Of a stretch of 64,000 nucleotides of DNA, positions 43,903 through 55,133 are shown one piece after another. Source of the DNA: Allomyces arbusculus (taxonomy: Eukaryota > Blastocladiomycota > Blastocladiomycetes > Blastocladiales > Blastocladiaceae); NCBI GenBank assembly GCA_027604705.1, contig JADHYV010000019.1, forward strand, positions 1 through 64,000. The letters are read 5' to 3'. Positions within the stretch are counted from its first letter, which is position 1; every line of letters starts with the position of its first letter. The notes under the pieces are model-generated. The model did not search any database, was not told the DNA's origin, and saw only the letters and a program-made list of their open reading frames with translations. Made by a program: the position numbers and the translations under genes.

Positions 43903-46900
43903 ATGGCCGCCGCACTGCCAAGAGGCCGTCGCACCGCGCTCGGAGTCGCGCCGCCACCAGCTGCCGGGCCCGGCGCCTCTTCGGCGCCCGCCAGCACCGC
44001 ACCAGTACCACCGATGCACGCCCCCGCGCGCCCGCAACTGCACGCGCCGGTCCCACCTGCGCCGCGCACGCGCGCGCCGTCCACGTCGCCGTCCAAGCGC
44101 GGCAGCGCCGCGTCCAAGCAGCCACCACACGCATCTTCGTCCTCGTCAGCGACCCAGCGCGCGCGCCGCGCATCGTCGATTGCGCCAACCTACTCGCTCG
44201 GCACGCCCGCTTGGGACGCGCCGCCCTCGGTGCTCGACCAGACGGGCAGTGGGTCCCCAAGGCGCGAATCGCGCATGCTCGGCGCAACGCGCGGCGGCGG
44301 TGGAAGCGGCTCCTCGGTCAATAGCGGCACCAGTAATGCCCGACCCGGCGGTCTACGCCGGATGGCCCTCGGTGTGCGCGAGCTCGGCCACGTGCGCGAC
44401 CTGGGCGCGCACGTCCAGGCGCACGCCGTGTATTTGCGCAAGGAGACGAGCTTACGCCGTGTGCGCGAAGTGCAGCGGCTCAAGGCGCGCATGGACCGCG
44501 CCGACGACGAGGAGCGCATGGACCATTTCCATGCCGAGGCGCTCGCGGCCGTCATCAACCAAGGGCTGCGGTCGGCCATGGTCAAGGCGCGCGTGCTCGC
44601 CAAGATTGGCCACGAGCAAGAGCTGTCTCAGCTGATCCAACAGCACCGCGACGAGTTTTTGCAGGCCGTCTGGGCACGCCGATTGGCCACCAAGCGCGAA
44701 CTTCGTCACTTGTTCCACCAGGGGCCCGCAATCATGCTGCGGCTCGGCGATTTGATTTCCGTCACGGCATCGGACTTGCTGCTCGCCGTGGATCGCGCCA
44801 GGTCGGTCTCCCTTGTGCGCGACGGGATCGCGTGGGGTTTGCTCTCGCAAGACGACGTGCCCGGCGTGCTCTCGCGCCGCGTCTTTCTGCGCGCCCCACC
44901 CCCGACCTGCCCAATCCAAGTCTCGACCAGCCGGCTCGCCATGGTACTCGCCGACCCGTCATCCGAGCCAGCGTCCAGAGGACCGTCGTCGCCCGAACCG
45001 TCATCCGACGCTCATTCTCCACCGCAATCTCCGACGCAATCCACTGCGCGTCCACCCGGGTGGGCCACCGTCTTTGCGACCCGCGGGTTCACGCGCGGTC
45101 TCCTCGGCTCCCGCCCCGTTCTCCTCAACCTTCTCCACTCGGCACTACGCACCGCGCAAGCCGCACGCGCCGCCGGTGACACGACCACCTCCTTTCTGCA
45201 CGTCATGGCGCGCGCGCTCGACCTATTACACCCGGGCCATCACGTTCTCGCCGACGCAATCGCCTACCCGCTCTACGCGCAGGGCGTGCTCAAGCACGCA
45301 CTCACGGCCCTCGGGTACGATGCGTGTCTTGCCGCCCCACCCAACCCGGGCCTTGCTTCCCCCGCGTCGCACTACGTCGACGACTCGATCATGGGCGGCC
45401 CCGGACCCTCGGTCGCTGTGAGCAGTGCGCAAACGGCCATGAAAGTGTTGTCGCAAATGGCTGACGCGGTCGAGCGCCAGTGCCGCGTGTATTTCGAGTT
45501 TTCGGTCCCGGAAGGGGCCACGGCAACAGCGTGGCGCGTCGGGGTTGCTGTCGCGCCCGCGACGGGTGCGGGGCCCATTACGGGAACGGCGATGGGCGAG
45601 TCGAGTCCGCTCTACCCCGGATCAGACGACCTGTCGTTGGGCTTGTCGTACGACGGCAATGTCTACTTCATGGGACTGCCGGAGCGATACGTCGATGCGG
45701 GCGTGTTGGGCGGTGCCAAGAGCGCGCCGAACGAGGTGATTGGCGGGATGCTCGTGACGCGCACGTTTGGTCTGGTCGTCGATCTCGTGGCAGGATCGCT
45801 CTCCTTGGTGCGCGAGGACCGCGTTTACCCGCCCGCGTTTGGAAATGGGGCGATGCACTTCTCGGAAGTGCAGCGCGAGCAGCAGGCGGCGATGCTACTG
45901 AACTGCGTCTTGGTGCCCGTCTTTTCCATGTATTCGCGTACGAATGTCTCCTTCGGTTTTGATCATCCTCTCCATATCTTCGCACTCTCTCACACTTTCT
46001 CTTCAAACTAGACCAAGCATCGGGTGCGTCGCCCGAAATGCGCGTCAACTTTGGCCTGCACCCTTTCATGAACTCAGTTTCGGCCACATCCTTGAACGAG
46101 CTCATGGTGCAGCCGGTCCTCACGGCCACGACCTCGCTCGGCCCAAACTACATGAACTCGAGCACGCTCGTCGACCCGCCCGCGAGCGCCCCGTTCCAAA
46201 CCGCACCCGACGTCGGTCTTCTCTCCCTCTCCACGGGCTCGGCCATGGGATCCACGCTCAGCACCGACTCGAGCAGTACCGCCCCACTCCTTCGCCCCGG
46301 CGCGCCCGCGGGCGCTTCCGCCCTCTCTCCTCCCGCACCCCCCGTCCCAACCGCACTACCAAACGGCACGACCTCGATCCAAGATGAAGAAGAACGTGTG
46401 CACTTGGCCCTCGAGAAAACGCAGTCGCGGTCCTTGGCGACGGGCGACGACGATCGGTCGTGGTCGCAGTTCCCACCGTCCGTCTATCGGCGCAGTTTGG
46501 CCGCGACCAAGATCCAGCGCGCGTGGCGCGTGTTCCGCGGGCGCCGCTGGCGCCGCGAGCTTTTGTCGGCGCAGCATCGCGCGGCGGTTCTGATTCAGCG
46601 GATGGCGAGGCGCAAGCTGCGCCGTGTGCGCGCGGCCAAGCATCATGCCGCGCTCGTGATTCAGCGCAATTGGCGGGTGAGAATGTACATGTCGGTGTGC
46701 CTGATGCGTACGTTGATTTTGTTCTGGGTCTGGTTCTCAATGGGAATCGGTGCCGCGGTGGGTTGGTACGGACTGACGCACTTGCCCCACCGCACTCCTT
46801 CATTCCCAGGGCTCAAGTACCGGCAACCCGTCGCCGTCCTCCACCACGCGGCACGCACAATTCAGACCAAGTTCCGGGACTGGGCGCGGTTCCGCAACTC

Positions 46901-47496
46901 GCCCTTTGCCTCGCGCTTCCGCAAGAAACTCGAACAAATCGACCACGCCGCACGGATCATTGCGCGGTGGTGGCGCCCGCTCTATGCGCGGCTGCTTGAG
47001 ACCAAGGCGCAGCACGCGCAGATCCAGGCGGCGACCACGATTCAGCGCGTCTGGCGCGGCGCGTGTCTCCGTGCGGTGTTGCGGCCGGATATTCGCACGC
47101 GGTTAGCCGGATTGGGTGCGGCGATGGTACGGCACCGGCACGGACTGATGATGGTCCACGCGGCGTTGGTGTTGCAGGCTGCGTGGCGTGCGCGGAGGAT
47201 GCGGCGGGTGCGCGCGGAAAAGTTGCGCACGCGGCATGCGGCGGCGACGAGGATCCAGGCGTTGTGGAAGGGGTATTGGGTGCGGTCGCGTACGTGTTTT
47301 GGTGCCGCGTGTTCGCGGGTTCGAGCAACGAGGGTTACTCACGGCGTGCGGGTGGGCCGACGTAGATGCGCACTTGCGGTTCGACTATGGCCAGTCGGTC
47401 TTTCTTACGGCGGTGTGCAAGAATCTACGCGCAGCGCACTTTATCATCAAGATGTACCGCCCGTGTGGGATCGTGTGCCCGAAACGCGAGCGGTGA
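43903..47496 (+). CDS. SPRY-domain protein with multiple IQ motifs
   Basis: Four exons (43903-45937, 46012-46676, 46818-47289, 47366-47496) close in phase to 1,100 residues. The N-terminal 150 residues are disordered. A helical region follows (SLRRVREVQRLKARMDRA, then ALAAVINQGLRSAMVKARVL), and next a helical middle around LHVMARALDLLHPGHHVLAD. A SPRY-like beta domain lies near 530-690 (RVYFEFSVPEGATATAWRVG, LSLGLSYDGNVYFMG, VYPPAFGNGAMHF). It ends across the first intron at EMRVNFGLHPF, the usual SPRY close. Six or so IQ motifs follow from about 840 (AATKIQRAWRVFRGRR, AAVLIQRMARRKLRR, ALVIQRNWR, AARTIQTKFRDWARF, AATTIQRVWRGACLRA, AATRIQALWKGYWVRS). They should bind calmodulin-like light chains. 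The second intron (141 nt) uses an unusual CAAG acceptor. The 3' end is uncertain, with protein-like sequence continuing in other frames to about 47602. Function unknown; a calmodulin-regulated scaffold is plausible. Confidence 0.8.
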
Positions 47497-47678
47497 TGAA
47501 GCGGTACTGGAGACTGGCCTGGGTCTGGGTAGACGTGATTTGTGGAATCGAATTGAAGCATGGTTTTTGCACCACAACGTCCCGACCGCCTTTGCAAAAA
47601 TGAGAATCACATTTAGGCCCCGTATTCAGAGTCGTCCCCCACCTCCCCGACCCCAAAGTCAACGTGAGTTCCCCACAA

Positions 47679-48929
47679 TCACGACGGCCTGGATCGCTTC
47701 AGCGCGAGCAGAACAATGACGGCGACAATCGCGAGCACGAGCAAGTAGATGAGCATCTTCTTGCGCGCTGACGCCTGGTGCTTGACGGCCTTGTCGAGCT
47801 CTTCGTTGCCGCTCTCGACGTTGGTCGCGGCCTGCTGCATGTTGTAGTCGATGCGGTCCTGGTCACCAGGCGCCAAACGGCGTCCGTCCGTCAATCCATG
47901 CTCACCCGCAACTGATGCATCCGCGTACGTACCAGCAAACTGCCCTGCTCAATCACCATATTCTGCATGTCGCGGAAGAGTTCGGCAATCTCACCAATCG
48001 TACGCGCAATCTCTTCGATATCCTTGTCGCGCTGCGCAATCAAGTCGTTTTGCTGGTTCACCGTGACGAGCTGCTGGTCGGTGAACATGGTCACGGCCGT
48101 CCCGCCGCCGCCGTCAGGACTCTCGGCGTCGTCACGGTCGTCGTGGTCCGCGTCGGGTATGCCAAACATGGTCGGGGCCGACTTGACGCTGCGCGCCTGC
48201 AAACCTAATTAACGTGCAAATCCAACGTCAGCCATATTTCGCCGGCACGCGACCGATTCAGCGAGCAGGCGTGCGTACGCTTCATATAGTTCCCCTGCGC
48301 TTTCCGAAACTCGCTCGACAGCGCCGCAAGCCGCGCAGCCAGTTGCGCCGTCACATTCGCGTGCACTTTGGCCTCTTGCGGAGTGGTCTTGGGCCCACCT
48401 CGGGTGCGCTCAAACTGCTTGATCTTGGCGCCGGCCTGCTTGAGCAGGTCCGTGACGAGCGTGGTCGTGTGGTCGATTCCGACATCCACGTGGTCGTCGG
48501 CCGCATCGGCGAATCCGGGGAGCAGGTGTTGCTTGTGCAGTGCCGTGAGGTGCGTGACTGGGTAGAACGGCACGGCACGGATCAGTGCACGCTCGCTGAC
48601 GTTGGACGAGGAAGCGAAATGACCGTACGTTCGTGGCCGATCCGCACAAACATGCCCTCGATCGCCTCGACTGCATCGACCCACGCGGGCGGCAGCGCTG
48701 CGGTAGCTGTCACGGACACGGCAACGTGCTTGCCGTCGCGCCCTCCACCGCCGCCGCCATTGCCGCCGCTGTCGAGAAGACCGAGTTTTTCGACGTCGGC
48801 GCCGTCACCGCGCCGTGGGCTGCCATGGTCGGGTGCGCCGGGCACGCCATTGGCGGCTTGCGTGCGGCGCAGCGCGAGTGCTGACTGCCGGCATTGCACG
48901 AAGAGCGCGGTGCGCGAGCGTGACGCCAT
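47679..48929 (-). CDS. TLG2: Syntaxin-16/Tlg2-type Qa-SNARE
   Basis: SNARE of the trans-Golgi network and early endosome. Four exons (48929-48629, 48557-48279, 48204-47933, 47858-47679; introns of 71, 74 and 74 nt) join in phase to 343 residues; human STX16 has 325. The N-terminus has the syntaxin-16 style (RSRTALFVQCRQSALALRR), and the family landmark PPAWVDAVEAIEGM falls near residue 78. The Habc bundle ends with LAALSSEFRKAQGNYMKRL. The SNARE motif runs from about 235 (IAQRDKDIEEIARTIGEIAE) through the zero-layer glutamine in VIEQGSLLDRIDYN, which the third intron cuts after SLL. A single C-terminal anchor (MLIYLLVLAIVAVIVLLAL) ends four to six residues before the stop, as expected of a tail-anchored protein. 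The Ala/Gly-rich insert before the SNARE motif and the Gly-rich run near residue 55 are local additions. Confidence 0.95.
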
Positions 48930-49629
48930 GAGGAGGTCGTGGTGCTGCTGGAGATGGTGGGTCGGGTCGGGCGAGCAGAATCGGCGGTCGCGTCGGGTGG
49001 TGGTGGTTGAGGTGTGGTGCCGTCGCCGTTGGGGGGAATGCCGAGAACAGGGCTGTGCGGCTCGAATGCTGCAAGTTGGGCCGAGTGATGAGCAGTGAGG
49101 ATCAGTTGGGCGTCGTCGTGCCGCTGCCAATCTACGACGGTGCCGTGTCCTGTTGCGACCAAGGCCGCCCTTGGATTCGACATGATTTGACGTTTGAGTG
49201 CTGCTGTCTCGCACGTTGGCTCGGACGCGTCTCACGCGGCCACGACTGCCAGCGGCGTGCAGGTTGCTATGATCGACTGATGCTCCCGCGCAGCGTCGCC
49301 GGCGAACACGCGATTGATCGCGGACGACAAGGTAACGGCAGCCTGCAGCGCTAGGAGGCCAGTTTGGCTCGCCAAGCTCAACTCCTGGCTCGACATCGTC
49401 GCGGTTTGCGCTTATCGAGTAAACTGCGCTAACTCGAGCGACAACACATGCGCCCTCGTTGGCATGTCGACCGTTTGCGATTGTTGGCTGTGCCGAGAGG
49501 GCAAATGCATTGGCCAGGTTCGCAGATAACTCACGCGTCGCGTCTCAGCGTTATCGGCTATCAACGTGCATACCATGCCCACGGACCTGCGAAAAGGATA
49601 CAAAACAGCGCAGAATTACTGCAAATATT
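48930..49629. other. Intergenic region between TLG2 and the MoxR ATPase gene
   Basis: This 700 bp carries the TLG2 promoter and the 3' end of the MoxR gene, both on the minus strand. Frames upstream of TLG2 are open by GC content and unlike protein. The part near 49560-49625 is AT-rich, fitting a 3' untranslated region. Nothing else is seen. Confidence 0.45.
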
Positions 49630-51514
49630 TCAAAGTGTCTCCAACAATTGCGACTCCATCAACTGCTGCACCGTCTCGAACTGCTTACGGAAACTTGGAA
49701 TCACGATCTCCGAGTGACGGTTGAACACTGCCTCCTTCTTGAACTCCAGTTGCCTGGTCGTGGTGACCCTTTCGATGTCATCGAGAATGCGACGGAAATT
49801 TATCTTGACAAACGGGTCAGTCTTGGCCTTTTCCGACAGCGTTTCAAACTGCTCCGTATGCTCCGCGCTGATGCGGTTCCACTCGGCAGTAAGGGCACGC
49901 TTGGTCTCGTCATAAACCTGCAAGATCTTCGACAGTCGGTGGTGTTCTTGCTCCAATTGCTCGCGCATCCGACGCTTCTTTTCGGCCTCTTCAGCGCGCT
50001 CCTTGGCCTCGATTTGAGCGCGGAAATGAGCATGAATTCCGTCAAGAGCACGCTGAGCCTCGGGCTGGTCGGCAAGACGCCTGTTTTCGGCTGCCTCGCG
50101 CGCGGCCCGCTCGGCGCGGTTCTTTTCCCACTTCTCCACCTCGATCTTGACGCGGTAGTCGACCCGCAGCCGCGCGAGGAGACCGGCGTGGTTCAGCGCC
50201 ACGGCCAGCTCAATCGCACGCATCTCGTCGACGGAAGGGTCGACGCGCGAGTCGTAGGTGGGCACCTCGAGCGCCTCGTTGCCCAGGCCGGCCCGAATCA
50301 TGTGCGGGAGCAGGTGCGACATGAGCACGACCTTGACCGCGTCGGGCACAAACAGGTGATCGCGAATCGCGGCATAGGCAAACGCCGCGCCGTGCTTCTT
50401 GACGAGTTCCGGCAGCGCAACCGTAATCGCAGCGACAATGTGCGTGGAAGCGGTCATGCGCTGGTCGTTGGTGCGCCACGCCATGTAGACGAGCGGGTAC
50501 AGGTCAAAGATGCACGGCGTCTTGGGGCGGCCGTGCAGGTAGGCCATGATGCGCACCATGTCCGAGAACATGACGATACCGCGGTTCCTGATCACGCCGC
50601 CGCAATAGACTTCCTGCGTGCGCGTCATTGTGCGTCTTGGGCATGGTCATGATCACACCCGCGAGGTCGAGCCTGTTCACGTAGTCGACGAGGGCAAAGA
50701 GCAGCGTCTGCACGTCAGTGGGCAGCGGCTCGGCCAAGTGCTGGTCGGCGGCTTCGAGCGACGCAAAAACGTCGTTGAGCAGGTCGAGCTTGGTCGTCGA
50801 GTCGGGCTTGGCGGTGGCAGCAGCGGCCGCGGTCTTTGCGGCGTTGGCAACAGCAGCTGTACGACGGCAGAGAATCGCCTGGTGCGGCCGCGTCTTGCGC
50901 AGCGCCGGCTTGGTGAGCTCACGACGCATCTTCTTGTCGCGCCCGTCCACGAGCACGCGCAGCGGAAACCGGTTGAGCAGCGATGACTGTGCCGGGTCGA
51001 AAAACACTTCGTTCGACGCGCCCACGGTGAAATGCAGCGGCACCGACTGTGAGACGGGTCCATTGACAAAGATGCGCTCGTTCAGGATACTGAGCAGAAT
51101 CGAGAGCACGTTGCGGCTCGCCTTGAAGACTTCGTCGAGAAAGACCAGTTCGGCCGTCGGCAGCATGCCGTTCGTGTTGACGGAAATTTGCGACTTGGTC
51201 TTGAGCAAATTCAAGTCGACGGGACCCACGAGTGTCTCGGGCGAAATTGAGGCGTGTAGCACGTTCTTGTAGCTGCTGACCTTGACGCGGTTGAACAGGT
51301 CCGTCACGACCTTCGACTTGGTCGTCCCCGGCGGGCCGAGCACGAGCACGTTCTGGCCCGTCAGCAGGCCGAGCATCAGCACGCGGATGCATTCGTCACG
51401 ATCAAAAAGTCCCTTGTTGAGGTTATCGATCACGTTCTTGGCCATGGTGTGAACGGGCGGCGGCGACGGCATCGGCGAGTCGCCATTGGGCGTGGATGCA
51501 GTCGTCGTTGACAC
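49630..51514 (-). CDS. RavA-like MoxR-family AAA+ ATPase
   Basis: MoxR AAA+ proteins are chaperone-like ATPases best known in bacteria and archaea, where RavA-type members act with a VWA-domain partner. Two exons (51514-50681 and 50613-49630; one 67-nt intron) join in phase to 605 residues. Walker A is LGPPGTTKSK near residue 59. The MoxR substrate loop is ISPETLVGPVDLNLLK. Walker B is ELVFLDEVFKAS, followed by LLSILNERIFVNG and the sensor-1 region FTVGASNEVF. The arginine-containing LLNRFPLRVLVDG completes the core. A lid-like part continues in the second exon (MVRIMAYLHGRP, then FDLYPLVYMAWRTND). The C-terminal third is a long charged coiled coil (IEAKERAEEAEKKRRMREQL) not usual in RavA. 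The intron is the least secure junction: donor GTGAAC was chosen for phase and size, because a strict continuation would need a frame change. No VWA partner lies in this window. Confidence 0.85.
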
Positions 51515-52464
51515 GACTAGTCAGGCGGCCTGGCCGCCAGTCGCTGGTGTGCTCGTGCACCCGGTTCCTTGTGCCGGAGCTGGGCAGGAATGCGGCGCGG
51601 TAGTGGTGGAGTAACGGCGCGTGGAAGCGACCGTTCGTCTTCTCCTGGCTTAGCTGGGTTGAGGCTGTTCTATCTCTTACATGATGTCACCTTGCTTCAC
51701 ACCCGCCGTTCAGACACAATAATCACACGCATCGCTCGCACATCGCTTGTTTCGCCCGCTCGCACAAATGACAAGGTGGAGAAGTTGGCACACACTCTGA
51801 GTGCAGGTGCATTAATTGAAGATTGTTTGGCCAAAAAGCCTGTGATCCAAAAGAGACCTGTCATGATTCACTCCAATCCAGTCATCTTGATGAATCATAT
51901 TCGGTGTCAATGGGAACAAATCATTGTTGCCGCTTACTTCAGGGATCAAGGACCTGCCAGGCCTGCCGCTCGCTCCATAATTGACTGGCTGGATGTCCAT
52001 TGAGAGAGTCCACTCGTTTCTTGCGCAAAATGGAGTACAATCACCAGGTTTTCAATGAACATATGCACAGGATCAGATCAGCTGATGAGCAAGCAAGCGT
52101 CTGCGTGATCCTCATTCATGCGTCGTGTCTGGGGCAGAAGCAATGGCTGGCGAGGTGACTTGTCGTGTGTGCATGCTTGCAGATGGCCCTGGATATGTAT
52201 TGCACTACTGGCCATGCTTGCACTTCAAGAGGTGGCTATGACAGAAAAGTTGGTATGCTTGTCACAGAAAAAAGTGTGGATCAGGCCGCAGGTTGTGCTC
52301 GCAGCATGTGGTCTGCCATCTTCTACCAAGCAATGCAGTGCAGTTTGTTTGAACCACAAGTGATCATTGGAGCCACCTCACCTCGACATATCAGCAACGG
52401 CCAACCGAAATTACCAACTGTTACACACACTTGGACCAACCACCACCACGCGCATTCCGTCACC
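51515..52464. other. Divergent intergenic region, MoxR ATPase / DNA methyltransferase
   Basis: The 950 bp lie between head-to-head start codons. The middle (about 51700-52360) is clearly AT-richer than the coding DNA. Short frames exist (for example 52118-52363) but show no protein-like character. It should contain both promoters; no repeat was found. Confidence 0.5.
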
Positions 52465-54979
52465 ATGCCGCCGACCTTGACACGCAATGTATGGGCGCTG
52501 TTGCCAGCCCGTCTGCGCGCATACGAGCACCTCAAGCTGATTCCCAAGGACCGCGACACACACTATGGAAACTTGCTATTTGCGCCGCCCGCCGCGGACG
52601 CCATGGCCGTGGATGTCCCCGCCAACTCAGAAAATTACTGGGTTGGCGCCAAGGTCATGTCGGTCACAGAGATTGGCCTTGGCGATATCGTTGAGGTGTG
52701 GTTTGGGGATAAGACCGAATGGCGCAAGACTGAGCGTAAAACCGGCTACATTGTCGTGTCGCGCATTGATGTGGAACAGCAGAAGGTGTATGGGTGTTGG
52801 CTGTGGCGGTGGCAGGATGCGATAATGGGCGAAAACAAGTCGGTTGACTTGCAGGATCTGGCCACGTGTGCTGCCACTGGCATGCTCTTCTGTGTGTCCA
52901 ATTCGGGCATGTGTGATTGCGACAAGGCGTGGGGACCCGAGTTTATTATGCGCCGCCTTGTGTCGGTCAAGCATGGTGTGGAGTAATCGACTTGATGGAT
53001 GTAGTTGGTGGGCATGGGCTCACACTGGCACGAATCTCCTGTAGGGCCACAAATCGCGCACCACGACCACCAAGCGCAGCGGTTCTCGCTGAACCCGACG
53101 CGTGAGTTCAAGGGGTGCACGGACCGCGCTAAGTCGCCGAACGAGCTGCCAAAAGAGCTGGCATTGGGCAAGGTGCTTGTCATGGCCGATGGGACGATAG
53201 TGAAAAAGGGCACGCTTCTCTACGCCTACAAACCGGATGACGAGGTATTTCCCCAGTTTCAGCTCTTTTTGCTGGGAAATGATGGCACCGTTGCTATTTT
53301 CTGATCAATTTTTGCTTGGCCATGTATGTCACATTCCTATTGAGATTGACCGCATGACCACGCCCGAAGCCAACCCTGACGCGTTTTATGTCGTGTCCGA
53401 AATCGGCCAAGGCCTCGTCAAGCTGCGGCCCATGCGCAGTGGCAGCGGGAACAACATGGGTATGCCTCCTGAGTTGCCGATTGGGGTGTTTTACACGATG
53501 CCATTCAAGAAGTTCTACGTGCGTGAGGACACGGCGTGCCCGTATGCCGACATCGAGTCGTGTGTGGTACGTGCATTTCTGTCACACCGAATCGCCTCCA
53601 CCACCGAGTTTGACTTCATTTCGCCGTTTCTTGTGTGTACCTTAGTTTGATGCCGATATTCTACTACCCAACCAGCACCGCACCGTGCGTGTGCTTGATG
53701 CCTATGCTGGCAACGCCCAAATAGGGCTGGGCGTTGCGCTGGGCATTGGCAGCAGCACGACAACCGATTTTGTTGAGACCGACCCGGACGCCCTCGAGAC
53801 GCTCCTCTTGAACAAGCCATGGTCGTCAAAAGTGTTTGGCGCAACGGTGTCAGCGTTCCTGGCCAAGGTGCGTGCTCTTTTCTCGTCAATGATGCTTCTC
53901 CATTCACTCACATACTCGCTCACCCACCCACTCACCAGAAAGCGACGCCACACGCGTACGATGTGATCGTGGGTGGTCCGCCGTGCCAGCCGTACAGCAC
54001 GGCGAACCAGCGGCGGCTCGAAAACAAGGAAAGAATGCTCGAGCTTTTTGTGTTCGTGTCGCTCGTCGACGTGATCCGGCCCGCCTACGTCGTGCTCGAA
54101 AACGTGCCCAAGCTGAGCGCCGAGCCCGAGTTTGCAGCCGTCGTCCTGCTCTTCATGGCAATGGGGTACTCGGTCCAGTTCAGGGTCATGTCGGCTGCGC
54201 ACTATGGCATCCCACAGCTGCGGCAGCGGCTGATCCTGATTGCGAGTCGTGGTAGAATCTGGCTAGTGTTTCGTGCGTGCTGCCATGGCTCCACTGACCC
54301 CAATATTTGAATAGGTCCAATTGCGCCGCAGTTCCCAGAACCGACACACTGCCCGCCCCCTTCTGCGCAAGTCTTGTCGCTGCACCAGCGCATGCATGCG
54401 TCGCATGTCAACGTTGCGCTCGCGCTTGACGCGACCTATGCGCCGCGCACAACGCCGACCTCGGGTGCCGCCGTCTTCAATCGCCCGATCCCGCTCGACA
54501 CGCAGAACACAGCCGGCAAGGAATTGACGCCTGCGCAGGCCGTGGTCGTTGCGCACATCCCACCAGGATCATCACTCACGCGTGTGTGGGCGAACCTGCC
54601 CAACGACGTGAGAGAGGATGCGAAGAACGCGGACATGGTGCCAATGAATGCTGGGCGGCCGCGGCTTGACGACATCGGCGCGCCGGTCGTGTTTGGCCGC
54701 ATAAACGCAACCGCGTTTGTGCCGACGGTTTTGGCGACGTACGGGCCGCGCGCCAAGTCTGGCACGGTCCTGCACCCGACGGAGAACCGGATCGCGACGG
54801 TACGCGAGGTCGCGCGAGCGCAGGGATATGCAGACGGCTTCCGCTTGGCCGGGTCGGTCACGGCGCAGTACAAGCAGGTCGGGAACGCGTTCCCGCTGCC
54901 CGTGGCGTACCTGATTGGGCGCGCGATTCGCGAGGCGATGGAGGTGTGGGAGGAAATGGAGGTTGGGCAGGTGGGGTAG
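52465..54979 (+). CDS. C5 cytosine DNA methyltransferase with BAH-like N-terminus
   Basis: Transfers a methyl group from S-adenosylmethionine to C5 of cytosine in DNA. Six exons (52465-52975, 53045-53244, 53345-53566, 53646-53867, 53939-54251, 54315-54979) close in phase to 710 residues. Catalytic motif IV GGPPCQPYSTANQ is near 390. Motif VI is VVLENVPKLS and motif VIII is GIPQLRQRLILIAS. The target-recognition region follows, then motif IX-like TVREVARAQGY and motif X QYKQVGNAFPLPVAYLI near the C-terminus. Motif I is odd: VLDAYAGNAQIGLGVALG in place of the common FxGxGG. The next acidic residue (DFVETDPDALETLLLN) is normal. The N-terminal 310 residues hold two beta-rich segments resembling BAH modules (ENYWVGAKVMSVTEIGLGDI, then KVYGCWLWRW; and ELALGKVLVMADGTIVKKG), as in DNMT1-like and fungal Dim-2-like enzymes. 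There is no CXXC finger or RFTS segment. A maintenance or silencing role is inference. Confidence 0.92.
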
Positions 54980-55133
54980 ATTGGGAGCGCGAGCGAGTTG
55001 GGAGCGGGGAGTGTGGTCAGTTGGGAGACGGGGGAGCGCGGTTGGGGAGTATCGAGTTCGAAAAAAGTGAATTTGGAAGCGGACGTGGGACAGAGGGGCA
55101 CATCATGGTGGAGAGCAACAATGAAGACCGTGT

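Noticed and set aside
50504-50628. Reading the MoxR first exon straight on (NRLDLAGVIMTMPKTHND)
   Set aside because: That frame soon becomes Arg/His-rich nonsense, while a 67-nt GT-AG intron restores a frame with a convincing lid domain.
53868-53938. A stop between methyltransferase motifs suggesting a broken gene
   Set aside because: The segment is a normal 71-nt intron (GTGCGT...CACCAG) in phase on both sides; the gene is intact.
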